Made by a program: the position numbers and the translations under genes. Below, piece by piece: positions 1 to 9,488 of a DNA stretch of 64,000 bases. How positions within the stretch are numbered: position 1 is the stretch's first letter; every line of letters begins with the position of its first letter. The DNA is taken from the NCBI RefSeq assembly GCF_003261585.1, contig NZ_POVU01000001.1, positions 434,001 through 498,000 on the forward strand, read 5' to 3'. The notes beneath the pieces were generated by a model. The model made no database searches. It had not been told where the DNA came from and worked only from the letters and a program-made list of their open reading frames with translations. Origin of the DNA: Acinetobacter sp. MB5 (lineage in GTDB: Bacteria; Pseudomonadota; Gammaproteobacteria; Pseudomonadales; Moraxellaceae).

Positions 1-363
1 AGTCTACAGGCAGCAATCAAGCAAATCGAAGTCGATGAGCGCATAGAGCTTGACGATACTCAGGTTCTTGCGGTCATTGAAAAGCAAGTCAAACAACGTA
101 AAGAATCGGTTAAAGCCTTTGAAAGTGCTGGCCGAGAAGATTTAGCTAGTAAGGAACAAGCCGAAATTGAGGTGTTATCTCAGTTTCTACCAGAAGCTAT
201 GACTGAGGAAGAGCTTGATTCCATCATTGCACAGACCATTACTGCGCAAGAAGCTACTAGCATGAAAGATATGGGTAAGGTGATGAACTCTCTACGTCCG
301 CTCATAGCCGGGCGTGCCGATCCTGCACTTGCATCTGCAAAAGTAAAAGCGAAACTCGCTTAA
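1..363 (+). CDS. yqeY: YqeY/GatB-like protein (3' part)
   Basis: The reading frame is open from the first base, so the gene begins upstream; about 120 C-terminal residues are visible. The sequence matches the YqeY family, which resembles the tRNA-binding tail of GatB of the tRNA amidotransferase: a charged helical part (IEVDERIELDD, KQVKQRKES), then the conserved LSQFLPEAMTEEEL segment near nucleotide 177 and the closing MGKVMNSLRPLIAGRAD motif. In gammaproteobacteria yqeY often lies near rpsU and dnaG; the region before the window is not visible. The cellular role of the family is not settled. Family assignment is firm. Confidence 0.88.
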   Translation, partial: SLQAAIKQIEVDERIELDDTQVLAVIEKQVKQRKESVKAFESAGREDLASKEQAEIEVLSQFLPEAMTEEELDSIIAQTITAQEATSMKDMGKVMNSLRPLIAGRADPALASAKVKAKLA

Positions 364-404
364 CACTGCAAAACCTCAAGTCAAAACACCCTCTCCAAAG
401 TTTA

Positions 405-433
405 TTGCACAGCATCATCTATATACTGTGCAA
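405..433. repeat. Inverted repeat downstream of yqeY
   Basis: TTGCACAG (405-412) and CTGTGCAA (426-433) form a perfect 8-bp inverted repeat with a 13-nt loop between the convergent ends of yqeY and the 447-827 gene. There is no T-run on either side, so it is not a standard intrinsic terminator; it may still serve as a stem at the 3' ends of both transcripts. Confidence 0.4.
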
Positions 434-446
434 TTCGTGTCTTGGT

Positions 447-827
447 TTATACCAAATGACAACCCACCTGTTGTAGTTTTGACTGCACTCCAGCTTGATT
501 TAAAAACAGACCCTTAAACTGATCACGGTTCAATGTTTTAATTTCAGGTTTTAATAAATTTCGATTTTGATTCATTAAGTCATAAAAGTTATTAAAATAG
601 CTTTGTGTATTTGTGCATAACTGTTGCTGCTGTTGAGCAGTTAAGTTTGTCGCATGCGGATCAATTGACTTTAAAATAACATTGCCACGCTGCAAATATT
701 GATTAGTGATCTCCATTACTTTTTGGTTCAGTGCTGTTACATTCGCCACTTTAAACGAATTTTGCCCTGCAAAACTCGATATGCTGACTGAACACCCCAA
801 AAGTAAAGTTGCCATAATTTTCTTCAT
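447..827 (-). CDS. Small secreted protein of unknown function
   Basis: A 126-residue protein with a typical signal peptide (MKKIMATLLLGCSV, cleavage expected after SSFA near residue 20). The mature part is about 105 residues, helical and Gln/Asn-rich, with two cysteines (in QQLCTNTQ and at VGCHLV) that could form one disulfide in the periplasm. I do not recognise the family. It stands alone: about 130 bp of AT-rich DNA separate it from the end of the M48 protease gene upstream, and it converges with yqeY. The coding call rests on the signal peptide and clean frame. Confidence 0.7.
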   Translation of the reverse strand: MKKIMATLLLGCSVSISSFAGQNSFKVANVTALNQKVMEITNQYLQRGNVILKSIDPHATNLTAQQQQQLCTNTQSYFNNFYDLMNQNRNLLKPEIKTLNRDQFKGLFLNQAGVQSKLQQVGCHLV

Positions 828-954
828 AAGTTCTTCACTCTAGATCTTTTTATTTATACATTTTGCTTTACAAAAGCATGATAATTATAAATTATTTTTT
901 TCATTTTTTAAAATAATGAAAAATTCGGCTCAAATAAAATTGCCCTTTTTCTAA

Positions 955-2436
955 CTATTCTAAGGTAAATAAACGATCTGCCTGCATTTCTTTGAGTCGT
1001 TGATCAATTGTAGCCGACAGTGACATATTATTTTTAGCTAAACGCTGGGCATGTAGTAATGACTTAATCCCATCTTCTTCTCGCCCCGACCAAAATTCCA
1101 CTTCAGCTCGGTAACGTAATACCTGTATCCCCTGCACAGGCGATGCATGATCAATCGCAGCAGCACGCTGCATTAAATCCCAACCCTGCACATCACGAGG
1201 ATTATCACGCAAAATTTTATTGACCAGATTAAAAACAGGTGCAGGCTGATTTTTTCGAATCAGAACTTCAGCAAGTTTATATGTTAAGGCTCGATTTTCA
1301 GGCATGATTTGCTGCTGAGCCAAGATCGTTTGATATGCTTGCTCAAATTGATGCTTCAACAAAAAAATGTCCGTTTGCAGCAATACTGCAAGCATTTTTT
1401 GACGGGTTTGTCCCTGAGCTGTATTGAGTGCAGCTTGTGCCTGCAATGCATCACCCTGCTGCACATAAAATGCTGTAAGCGCCAAAATTGCAGCTTGATT
1501 ATGTTGTGCTTGTAATGTCTTGAGCTGTTGCTCAGTCACATCATTGGATAATACTGCTGCATACCACTTCACCAACTCATAATCTGGATCGCTAATATTA
1601 GGTTTTACACTAGGATACTGCCTTGCTCGGAGCCGTGCTTCACTCATACGTGCTGTCGTGAGTGGATGGGTCATCCAGTATTCAGGCATAAAACTCAGTT
1701 GAACCGATGAACGTTGCATCCGTTCAAAAAAATCAGCCATTGCATTGGGATTGTAACCCGCTGCAACAAGATATTGCATGCCGATCCGATCCGCCTCTCG
1801 CTCCTGATCTCGACTATAACTCAATTGCTTACTGACCAATGCCGCCTGCGTTCCCAACATAACCGCAGAGCCAGCACCACTATCCGATTTGGTTGCAATT
1901 GCTGCGCCAATCAAAATTCCTGCTAGTGCTAATAATGTTTGCCCTTTAAAGGCTTCTTGGGAACGGCTATAGTGTCGCTGGGTTACATGCGCAACTTCAT
2001 GCCCCATGACACTTGCCACTTCATCTCGGTTTTTTGCGAGTTCAATCAAACCCGTATTAATCGCAAAGACCCCACCTGGTACGGCAAAGGCATTCACCTG
2101 TTTATCATTAATCACCAACAAGCCAATCGGTGCACCTAAATTGGTTTGGCTGACAATATTACGAAAAATACGATCAAGCTGATCTTCCAACCATGGATCT
2201 TGAATGACATTCAGATGAGCATGAATCTCCCGATAAACCTTTTCACCTAAAATCTTTTCATTCTGCTGATCAATAATTCCAACGCTTATCCCCCCTACAT
2301 TTGGCACATCTAATGCTTCAGGGCGATAATGCTGCGAGAAATCGTAGTCTGCTGCGTGGCTTGATGTGATCAAGCTCATGCAACACATCAACGAAGCGAA
2401 AAAAGATTGACCAATTTGCATGTTTACTGCACTCAT
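955..2436 (-). CDS. bepA: M48 metalloprotease with TPR repeats, BepA/YfgC type
   Basis: Periplasmic zinc metallopeptidase. E. coli BepA helps assemble LptD and BAM and degrades stalled outer-membrane proteins. The 493 residues show a signal peptide (hydrophobic to about residue 28, ending SSHA), the zinc motif HEVAH at 146-150, the third-ligand motif EREAD at 212-216, a Gly/Ala-rich hydrophobic stretch at 167-182, and a C-terminal half of helical TPR-like repeats. Length agrees with BepA (487). The upstream ATG was kept; a second ATG five codons in is equally plausible because neither has a strong ribosome binding site. It lies 9 bp after the 2-hydroxyacid dehydrogenase and is probably co-transcribed with it. 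Confidence 0.9.
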   Translation of the reverse strand: MSAVNMQIGQSFFASLMCCMSLITSSHAADYDFSQHYRPEALDVPNVGGISVGIIDQQNEKILGEKVYREIHAHLNVIQDPWLEDQLDRIFRNIVSQTNLGAPIGLLVINDKQVNAFAVPGGVFAINTGLIELAKNRDEVASVMGHEVAHVTQRHYSRSQEAFKGQTLLALAGILIGAAIATKSDSGAGSAVMLGTQAALVSKQLSYSRDQEREADRIGMQYLVAAGYNPNAMADFFERMQRSSVQLSFMPEYWMTHPLTTARMSEARLRARQYPSVKPNISDPDYELVKWYAAVLSNDVTEQQLKTLQAQHNQAAILALTAFYVQQGDALQAQAALNTAQGQTRQKMLAVLLQTDIFLLKHQFEQAYQTILAQQQIMPENRALTYKLAEVLIRKNQPAPVFNLVNKILRDNPRDVQGWDLMQRAAAIDHASPVQGIQVLRYRAEVEFWSGREEDGIKSLLHAQRLAKNNMSLSATIDQRLKEMQADRLFTLE

Positions 2437-2445
2437 GCACAGGAA

Positions 2446-3414
2446 TTAGGAAAATTTCGGATTTACCAGATAACGAGGTTGTCTCTCTTCCAAAGCATCA
2501 ACCAAATTTTGATACGCCAATTCAGCCATTTTTAGGCGCGTTGCTTCAGTGGCTGAACCTAAATGTGGCAAAGTAACGACATTGTTCAGATGAAATAACT
2601 CAGACTCTTGTAGCGGCTCTTTATTGTAAACATCTAACCCTGCTGCAAAAATTTTCTGGGCTTTGAGTGTTTCAATCAACGCTGCTTCATCAATCACTGA
2701 ACCACGAGCAATATTGACCAACACGGCATGCGGCTGCATTTGATCCAACTCTGCTTGCCCAATCAGTGCTTTAGATTCGGCATTTAAATCTACTGCAACC
2801 ACCACAAAATCAGAACGTTGCAGTAAGGAACTTAAATCACAATATTCAGCATTTAAAGGTTGAGCAGCTTCAATTTTTTCTCGGCGGTTATGGTATAAAA
2901 TATTCATATTGAAGCCATAGAAACCACGGCGTGCAATGGCTGCACCAATATGTCCAAGTCCAATAATTCCTAAAGTTTTCCCAAAAACATCCTGACCAAA
3001 TTGCGCTGCACCCACAGTCCGTTGCCATTGCCCCTGCTTAGTCCACTGATCTAGCTCAGGCACGCGGCGTGCTGCACTCATGAGTAAGGTAAATGCCAAA
3101 TCTGCTGTGGTTTCCGTTAAAACATGTGGGGTATGACCGAGCCAAATTTGCTTCTGATTTAAATAATTTACATCGTAATTGTCATAACCGACACTCACAC
3201 TAGAAATCATTTTCAAACGTTGAGCAGATGCCAAATTGGTTTCATTCAGAATACGGCCTGCGCCAATCATGCCATCTGCATCGACCACATGTTGCCTGAT
3301 TTGCTCATTCACATCGCCCTGCTTTGGATTGATCTGCACGACATGATAATTTTGTTGTAGTCGGCTAAGAATTTCTGGGGCAATTTGACTAAAAACCAGT
3401 ACTTTTTTTGGCAT
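2446..3414 (-). CDS. 2-hydroxyacid dehydrogenase (glyoxylate/hydroxypyruvate reductase type)
   Basis: NAD(P)H-dependent D-2-hydroxyacid dehydrogenase of 322 residues, cytoplasmic. The Rossmann fingerprint GLGHIG is at 152-157 and the catalytic trio is in place: R237 (VNIARGSVID), E266 (DVYNKEPL) and H284 (LPHLGSATEATR). The closest well-known relative is GhrB, which reduces glyoxylate, hydroxypyruvate and 2-keto-gluconate; substrate choice cannot be read from the sequence, so no symbol is given. AGGA lies before the ATG. It is 9 bp from the holD-like gene upstream and 9 bp from the M48 protease downstream, which suggests one transcript. Confidence 0.9.
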   Translation of the reverse strand: MPKKVLVFSQIAPEILSRLQQNYHVVQINPKQGDVNEQIRQHVVDADGMIGAGRILNETNLASAQRLKMISSVSVGYDNYDVNYLNQKQIWLGHTPHVLTETTADLAFTLLMSAARRVPELDQWTKQGQWQRTVGAAQFGQDVFGKTLGIIGLGHIGAAIARRGFYGFNMNILYHNRREKIEAAQPLNAEYCDLSSLLQRSDFVVVAVDLNAESKALIGQAELDQMQPHAVLVNIARGSVIDEAALIETLKAQKIFAAGLDVYNKEPLQESELFHLNNVVTLPHLGSATEATRLKMAELAYQNLVDALEERQPRYLVNPKFS

Positions 3415-3423
3415 GAAGCTATC

Positions 3424-4092
3424 CTAGAGTCTTAATTGTTGAATCAGTTTCCATAATTGTTGCTTTAACAATGGCTGTTGCAGCATATCCGCCAAGCTTG
3501 CCACATGTTCAAGTTCAAGTGTCAAACCCGTCGGTAAATCACCTAAGCAAAAAATTGTCTTTTCAGCGGCAATCACATCGAAAAACCCCTGAACATAATC
3601 ACCTAAACCACTTGCATCCTGCAAGCTTGGCACAGGAAATGGCCATTGTAATACAGCATCCTGTAAAACCAATGCTTGTTGAATATTTCGCCAGAGTGGC
3701 AAGGTTTCTGCTGTTAAAGCAGTATGATCAGTCAATAAAACAAACTGTTCTGCAACCAGAGCTTGTAGTTGAAATGCTTCTACAGCATCAATCGTAATAT
3801 TGATTTCTGGGCCAACTGGTGATGGCTTAAGATCTTGCTCGACTGCAACTTGAGTGTTGATTTTATCTAGAATGATTTCTTGAGATGCTGCTTGATTCAC
3901 AACAGATTTAATGTTTGAAACAGCATCAATATTCACCTGTTGAGGGGCTATCTGCTGCTCTACAGTTTGCCCAATATCAACATCACGCCATAACTTTGCC
4001 GCAGATGTGACTGAACGGACAACAGCCGCCCGAGGAACCCAAAGATCGATTCCCATCATGGCCAGTTGTTGACGTTGCTGTTCAATCATCAT
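3424..4092 (-). CDS. holD: Probable DNA polymerase III psi subunit (HolD-like)
   Basis: A 222-residue protein without a signal peptide. Both ends resemble E. coli HolD. The N-terminus QQLAMMGIDLWVPRAAVV (8-25) parallels LQQLGITQWSLRRPGAL, and the C-terminus VASLADMLQQPLLKQQLW parallels VASPALTDLRANPTARAALW. Psi bridges the clamp loader to chi and single-strand binding protein. The middle (about 26-100) is a low-complexity Gln/Val/Asp-rich insert absent from the 137-residue E. coli protein; longer psi proteins are known in pseudomonads. rimI, the usual neighbour, is not next to it here. The alignment was made by eye from memory, so this is an inference. Confidence 0.6.
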   Translation of the reverse strand: MMIEQQRQQLAMMGIDLWVPRAAVVRSVTSAAKLWRDVDIGQTVEQQIAPQQVNIDAVSNIKSVVNQAASQEIILDKINTQVAVEQDLKPSPVGPEINITIDAVEAFQLQALVAEQFVLLTDHTALTAETLPLWRNIQQALVLQDAVLQWPFPVPSLQDASGLGDYVQGFFDVIAAEKTIFCLGDLPTGLTLELEHVASLADMLQQPLLKQQLWKLIQQLRL

Positions 4093-4163
4093 TTCATCAT
4101 CTTTAAAAAGTTTGCATAGTGTAGGCGATTTTGCTTTGAAACCGAACTGTATTTGCCGATTTG

Positions 4164-6047
4164 CTACACGATCATGATACTGTTTTTCTTCATCACCTGA
4201 TCCACAATTTCATCAGTTTCAAACCCTAAACGCCAATATAGCAATTGCAGCACATCCAGTTCATCTTGGGTAATCACCCGATCATTCCAAAGACACTGTT
4301 CAGCAATACCCAAAATCCGTAGGCGATCACGCAGCAGTAATCCTGAAATATCCTGCAAAATTTCCCCTAGATCAATCGGCTCATCTGACAAATCTTTATA
4401 GTGAACCCAGTCTTCAGGTTTAATTAATTTCTTAATAATTCTTTCACGGATTTCCAGCTGATTGCTGGTATTGAGTTGTTGTACATGCAACAAGGCATCC
4501 ATTAAGCGCACAACTTCTGGAAGCACATCCTGAAATGCTGTTGGCATATGCGTTGGCAATAAATTAAGTTGATATTTAACTCTTTCTATCAACAAGGCAT
4601 CCAACAGTCCAATTTCACCATCTGCCTGCGCAACAAGCGCCAGCTTGGTTAAAAACTGCCGCGATGCACTGAGTGGCATTCGTTGAATATTTTGACAAGC
4701 CAGATAAAAAATTTGTACGTGCTGACGTCCATCAATACTGAGCAAGGCATCAACAATTGCTCGACTCACCTCAGCATTTTTGGGAATAAATTCTCGGTAT
4801 TGGCGAATCATTAAAATCGCAACCAGAACTTCTCGCGAACCTGTAGCTGTTTGCAAGGCACGATCAATCTGTTCTGGGCGTGACATTTTTGCCCGTATTT
4901 CAGGGTTCAACGGCTTAATCGCATCTTTTAAGGTAAAACTAATTGGAGAAAGACGGAGCAATGGTAACGGCTGCGGTGCAGACCACGTAAATGGCACCTC
5001 ATGCACTTCATCCCCAAAAGGGCGAAATAGGCTAAATAAGGGTTGGGTTTTGAGCTTTTTCAGATTTTCCAAACGCAAGTCTTCAAGCAAATTTGGATTG
5101 AGCTCATAAATACGTCGCTCAATATTGGGGTGAATATTGAGCCAGCTTTGACTACTTAGAGAATTTGCAAAACACATATGTGCGATCGATTCTGAGTAAG
5201 CACTGTGAATCTGAGAACCCGCATGATGCACATAAATCCGTAACAGGGTCTGAATATTGGCATCATTACCGATAAGTTGCGTGGTGCTCACATCATCTTT
5301 AAAAGTACGCCCTGTTAAGGTAATAAATTTAATAAAACGCGAAATCAGCAAACCAAGACTTCCCATCAACCAAATCACCCCACCCGTTGCGACCAGAATC
5401 GTCTCGAACTTATTCTGACGCTTACTGTGATACGGCTTAAAGCCATGACGAGCAACTTTACTACCTAACTGGCTAAATGTAGTTAAGCTACTAAACATGA
5501 TTTTTAAACGGGTATTCTGATAGGTTTCCCCTGTTAAAATCTGGTTAAATGCATAGCTAAACAAGCCATAGAGTTCAATTTCATCCAGATTTTGCAGTGC
5601 TCCCCAAGTAATTACAATCACCGTATCTTCAGGATGAACTCCCGCAGTTAAAGCATTGACACCAATTTCATCAGGCAATACATAAACTGCTGGAACATTG
5701 AGACCATACTGCTTGGCAAATTGTTGCGTGATTTTAATTGCAACGTTTTCTTCGGGTGTACTTTCATTGGGGTTTAAATAACGCGCACGAAGCTGCTTTG
5801 CCAATGAGTGACCACCTTCACGAAATACATAGACCTCATACAGTACAGAACCTAGCATGATGAATAAAATGACCAACAACACGATTGGACTATACTCATA
5901 CCAAAACACAGATTGTGTTGGGTCTATATAATGCATGATTAAACCAAAAGATAAATTAAGTACGACCAATGTCAGCACAATCGCTAACGAACAAATGGTG
6001 GTCGACCAAAATAAACTCTTTTGGTGTCCTGAAGAAAATGTTTCCAT
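4164..6047 (-). CDS. M48-family membrane pseudopeptidase with TerB-like C-terminus
   Basis: About 627 residues. Two hydrophobic helices (around 15-40 and 55-75) precede an M48-type domain. The framework is clear: NALTAG at 131-136 (usually NAFAAG), VIVITWGAL, ESIAHM at 286-291, and HPNIERRIYELNP in place of HPPLEERIRRIDP. The zinc motif that should follow DEIELYGLFS is YAFNQ (165-169) instead of HExxH, so both histidines and the glutamate are gone. The C-terminal half is helical with ADGE-type acidic motifs near 475, as in TerB-like domains. The ATG at 6047 is preferred: ATGs at 6089/6086 lie directly against a terminator T-run with no ribosome binding site. Probably a scaffold or regulator, not a protease. 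Confidence 0.75.
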   Translation of the reverse strand: METFSSGHQKSLFWSTTICSLAIVLTLVVLNLSFGLIMHYIDPTQSVFWYEYSPIVLLVILFIMLGSVLYEVYVFREGGHSLAKQLRARYLNPNESTPEENVAIKITQQFAKQYGLNVPAVYVLPDEIGVNALTAGVHPEDTVIVITWGALQNLDEIELYGLFSYAFNQILTGETYQNTRLKIMFSSLTTFSQLGSKVARHGFKPYHSKRQNKFETILVATGGVIWLMGSLGLLISRFIKFITLTGRTFKDDVSTTQLIGNDANIQTLLRIYVHHAGSQIHSAYSESIAHMCFANSLSSQSWLNIHPNIERRIYELNPNLLEDLRLENLKKLKTQPLFSLFRPFGDEVHEVPFTWSAPQPLPLLRLSPISFTLKDAIKPLNPEIRAKMSRPEQIDRALQTATGSREVLVAILMIRQYREFIPKNAEVSRAIVDALLSIDGRQHVQIFYLACQNIQRMPLSASRQFLTKLALVAQADGEIGLLDALLIERVKYQLNLLPTHMPTAFQDVLPEVVRLMDALLHVQQLNTSNQLEIRERIIKKLIKPEDWVHYKDLSDEPIDLGEILQDISGLLLRDRLRILGIAEQCLWNDRVITQDELDVLQLLYWRLGFETDEIVDQVMKKNSIMIV

Positions 6048-6094
6048 TGCCAAATAAACTGCCTCAATGCATACCTGCCTTTTCATCATAAAAT

Positions 6095-6120
6095 AAAAAA
6101 GCGGGGAAATCCCGCTTTTT
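6095..6120 (-). terminator. Intrinsic terminator after purF
   Basis: GCGGG-ATTTC-CCCGC hairpin (6101-6115) followed on the minus strand by a run of T. It ends the cvpA-purF transcript and insulates the pseudopeptidase gene downstream. Confidence 0.85.
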
Positions 6121-6141
6121 CACTGTGATGAGTCGACAGGA

Positions 6142-7683
6142 TTATTCTTCGCGAATACCTGTTAAGTCGACAGATGCTGCATCGATATTCACATCAATGT
6201 AACCATCTTTTTTCTTTTTCGCATTGTCACTACGACTACGCTGCAAATTATCCAAATATGCTTCATCAATATCGCCAGTCACATAAACACCGTCAAATAC
6301 TGAACAATCAAATTCACTCACCTCAGGCACTTTTGGAATACGAATCGCTTCTTTCAAATCTTCCAAGTCTTGGAACACTAAACGATCCGCACCAATGATT
6401 TCACGAATTTCTTCAACGGTACGATCAGAAGCAATCAGCTCAGTCTTCGCAGGCATATCGATACCATACACGTTTGGATATTTCACCATTGGTGCTGCTG
6501 AAGCAAAGTAAACTTTCTTCGCACCAGAATCACGTGCCATTTGGATGATTTCGTTACAGGTTGTCCCACGCACAATCGAGTCATCCACCAACAGAACGTT
6601 CTTGCCTTTAAACTCAAGCTCAACTGGGTTCAATTTTTGGCGTACTGATTTTTTACGTTGCTGCTGACCTGGCATAATGAAGGTACGGCCCACGTAACGG
6701 TTTTTCATAAACCCTTCACGGAACTTAATCCCCAAAACATTTGCAAGCTCAAGAGCAGATGTACGGCTGGTATCTGGAATTGGAATGACCACATCAATAC
6801 CGTGGTCGTCACCCCATTCTTTCAGAATACGGTTTGCCAGCTTCTCACCCATTTTTAAACGGGCTTTATACACTGAAATACCATCAATCGTTGCATCTGG
6901 ACGTGCAAAGTAGACATATTCAAAAATACATGGGAAGTATTTTGGATCTGTTGCACATTGTTTAGTAAACAATTCACCTTCAGCATTGATATAAATTGCT
7001 TCACCTGGTGCAATATCACGCTCAACTTTAAAGCCAAGTGCTGTAATCGCAACGGATTCAGATGCAATGATATATTCAGTTTTGCCTGCATCATTGACAC
7101 GTGAACCATAAATCAATGGACGAATACCATTTGGATCACGGAAACCCACCAAGCCTTGGCTAGTAATCATGGCAACAACACCATAAGCACCGCGGCAACG
7201 CTGATGTACACGATGAACTGCATAGAAGATATCTTCTGGGGTTGGATGCAATGTTCTGAGTTTTTGTAACTCATGCGCAAATACGTTCAATAGAACTTCA
7301 GAGTCTGAATCTGTGTTCATGTGACGCAAGTCAGTTTCAAACAGGTCTTGACGAATGTCGTCTGCGTTGGTCAAGTTACCATTGTGCGCCAATGTAATCC
7401 CGTAAGGTGAGTTTACATAAAACGGTTGCGCTTCTGCACTGCTTGATGAACCCGCTGTTGGATAACGAACGTGACCAATCCCGTAGTTACCTTGCAAAGC
7501 ACGCATGTGGCGAGTGTGGAATACATCACGTACCAAGCCATTGTCTTTACGCAAGAATAAACGCCCATTATGACAAGTGACAATACCTGCCGCATCTTGT
7601 CCACGATGCTGCAACATCGTCAAAGCATCAAATAACAATTGGTTAACTGGCGAATGACCAGCAATCCCAACAACTCCACACAT
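6142..7683 (-). CDS. purF: Amidophosphoribosyltransferase
   Basis: First committed step of purine synthesis: PRPP plus glutamine gives phosphoribosylamine. The 513 residues start [10 protein letters not shown], so after Met removal Cys is the N-terminal glutaminase nucleophile. Further class II glutaminase motifs are [12 protein letters not shown] and AHNGNLTN; the PRPP-binding loop [13 protein letters not shown] is in the phosphoribosyltransferase half. It lacks the cleaved propeptide of the Bacillus type and resembles the E. coli enzyme (505). GCGAGG precedes the ATG. cvpA lies 24 bp upstream, the same cvpA-purF order as in E. coli. No PurR-like operator was recognised. Confidence 0.98.
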   Translation of the reverse strand: MCGVVGIAGHSPVNQLLFDALTMLQHRGQDAAGIVTCHNGRLFLRKDNGLVRDVFHTRHMRALQGNYGIGHVRYPTAGSSSSAEAQPFYVNSPYGITLAHNGNLTNADDIRQDLFETDLRHMNTDSDSEVLLNVFAHELQKLRTLHPTPEDIFYAVHRVHQRCRGAYGVVAMITSQGLVGFRDPNGIRPLIYGSRVNDAGKTEYIIASESVAITALGFKVERDIAPGEAIYINAEGELFTKQCATDPKYFPCIFEYVYFARPDATIDGISVYKARLKMGEKLANRILKEWGDDHGIDVVIPIPDTSRTSALELANVLGIKFREGFMKNRYVGRTFIMPGQQQRKKSVRQKLNPVELEFKGKNVLLVDDSIVRGTTCNEIIQMARDSGAKKVYFASAAPMVKYPNVYGIDMPAKTELIASDRTVEEIREIIGADRLVFQDLEDLKEAIRIPKVPEVSEFDCSVFDGVYVTGDIDEAYLDNLQRSRSDNAKKKKDGYIDVNIDAASVDLTGIREE

Positions 7684-7707
7684 AGTAACCTCGCAGACAA
7701 GCTTGGA

Positions 7708-8298
7708 TTAATTAAAAGGGTTTTTAGTCGAATGTTCTGAACGATTCCCTAGAGAAGACTCGCGCCCAGATGAGTCATCTGAAGCTTCAACTTCAGTCTG
7801 ACCCTGATGATTCATATGTTTAATCGCATCATTGGCAAGATCTTTCGATAAGTCTGTTGCCAGCGGTGCATAAGGCAGAAGTGCCTGAACAAATAAGGAA
7901 TGCTTCCAAGACTGTGCGCTTTGTAACCAAGGCGCCAAGCTCTGCATGATAATGAGAACGATAAATAAACTTTTCAGTGTTCCGAATAGTCCACCAGCCA
8001 ATCGATTGAGAGGATCAAGTTTCAGTGTTTTGACCAAACTATTGAGTAAACCCGTCAATAACCAGGTCAGTATAATCACCACAAATGCAACACTTGCAAA
8101 TGCAGCAACCTTTTGAACCATCAGATTATGACTCACTCCAGACATGAGTGGTGCAAGCGTAGCAGAACAACTACTTGCAACAAACAAGGCACAGATCCAC
8201 CCCAGCAAATTTGCCAAAGCGCTGAATAATCCTTGTCGCAATCCATTAATACAACTAAATGCTAAGATTGCAATAACAATAATATCTAAAGTATTCAT
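7708..8298 (-). CDS. cvpA: CvpA family membrane protein
   Basis: Inner-membrane protein of 196 residues with four predicted hydrophobic helices in the first 140 residues (beginning LDIIVIAILAFSCINGLRQG, the hallmark CvpA N-terminus) and a polar acidic tail. In E. coli it is needed for colicin V export and for envelope resistance to bile salts; its molecular action is unclear. It sits 24 bp before purF and 4 bp after the pyrD stop, so pyrD, cvpA and purF may be partly co-transcribed. Confidence 0.93.
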   Translation of the reverse strand: MNTLDIIVIAILAFSCINGLRQGLFSALANLLGWICALFVASSCSATLAPLMSGVSHNLMVQKVAAFASVAFVVIILTWLLTGLLNSLVKTLKLDPLNRLAGGLFGTLKSLFIVLIIMQSLAPWLQSAQSWKHSLFVQALLPYAPLATDLSKDLANDAIKHMNHQGQTEVEASDDSSGRESSLGNRSEHSTKNPFN

Positions 8299-8302
8299 AA
8301 AG

Positions 8303-9307
8303 TTATGTCATGGCATGAATACAATCTTGTACCAAATCTGGACCTGTATAAATCAGACCACTGTAAATCTGAACCAAACTTGCACCTGCTTGTTGCTTGG
8401 CATGTGCCTGTTCACCTGCCAAAATTCCACCAACACCAATCAGTGGGATCTGATTTTTTAACACAGCAGCGAAAGTTTTTAAACAGGCTGTACTTTTTTC
8501 AAACACTGGCGCACCTGACAAACCACCTGCTTCATCACCAAAAGGTAGATTTTCCACCCCTTCACGAGACAGTGTTGTATTGGTCACAATCAGACCATCA
8601 ATTTTATAGGCTAACAATTGCTTAGCGATAAAAGCAATATCATCGGTTGTTAAATCAGGGGCAACTTTCAATACCAAAGGAACATAATGTCCATATTGTT
8701 CAGCGAGCTCTGCTTGACGGTTTTTTAACGTTTCAAGCAAATGGGTCAACGCTTCACCACTTTGCAAGCTACGTAGATTCTTTGTATTTGGTGATGAGAT
8801 ATTGACGGTCACATACGATGCGTAATTGTAAACTTTTTCCAAACAGATCAAATAATCATCAGCAGCTTTTTCGACAGGTGTATCGGCATTTTTACCAATA
8901 TTAATACCCAACACCCCTTTATATTTAGAGGCTTTTACATTTTCAACCAGCTTATCAACACCATCATTATTAAATCCCATACGGTTAATAATGGCGTTCG
9001 CTTTAGGCAAACGGAATAAACGAGGTTGTGGATTGCCTGATTGAGGGCGTGGTGTAATGGTCCCTATTTCAATAAAGCCGAAACCAAGTGCGGCCAAGGC
9101 ATCAATATAGTCACCATTTTTATCTAGACCTGCTGCCAACCCAACTGGATTTGGAAACTCGATTCCCATGCAGTGAACAGGCTTTGCGATAAATTTAGAG
9201 TTTACTAGTCCCATTTTATGCGCAGTTTTCAGCCATGATAATGTCAGTTCATGCGCACGCTCTGGTGCTAACGAAAACAACAAAGGGCGAGCCAGTGAAT
9301 ACATCAT
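8303..9307 (-). CDS. pyrD: Dihydroorotate dehydrogenase (quinone), class 2
   Basis: Membrane-associated FMN enzyme oxidising dihydroorotate to orotate with quinone as acceptor (pyrimidine synthesis). The motifs are those of class 2: [31 protein letters not shown] with the catalytic-base serine, [15 protein letters not shown] and [11 protein letters not shown]. The frame is open to an ATG at 9352, but the ATG at 9307 gives 334 residues and the start [20 protein letters not shown], which matches the family's membrane-binding N-terminus (E. coli [20 protein letters not shown]). It is followed after 4 bp by cvpA. The start choice is inference; the enzyme call is firm. Confidence 0.95.
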   Translation of the reverse strand: MMYSLARPLLFSLAPERAHELTLSWLKTAHKMGLVNSKFIAKPVHCMGIEFPNPVGLAAGLDKNGDYIDALAALGFGFIEIGTITPRPQSGNPQPRLFRLPKANAIINRMGFNNDGVDKLVENVKASKYKGVLGINIGKNADTPVEKAADDYLICLEKVYNYASYVTVNISSPNTKNLRSLQSGEALTHLLETLKNRQAELAEQYGHYVPLVLKVAPDLTTDDIAFIAKQLLAYKIDGLIVTNTTLSREGVENLPFGDEAGGLSGAPVFEKSTACLKTFAAVLKNQIPLIGVGGILAGEQAHAKQQAGASLVQIYSGLIYTGPDLVQDCIHAMT

Positions 9308-9488
9308 AAAGTCATCGAATGAGTAGTTTGAAAACGGGCTTATTATAGGCATGCATACTCAAAAACGCCATGCTTCACAACGCTTTATTTATAATATTCG
9401 TAACAGGCATGCTGTGATTTTCACCACTAATTCCTGAAAAATCATTGAATTGCTCTGTTACATTGAACAATTCAATGACAATTTAATC

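Noticed and set aside
1309..2139. Plus-strand ORFs of 63-70 codons inside the BepA-type gene
   Set aside because: They are antisense to a well-supported gene and have no independent motif or start signal.
6048..6089. Upstream ATG start for the pseudopeptidase
   Set aside because: It lies within a few bases of a terminator T-run with no ribosome binding site; 6047 is preferred.
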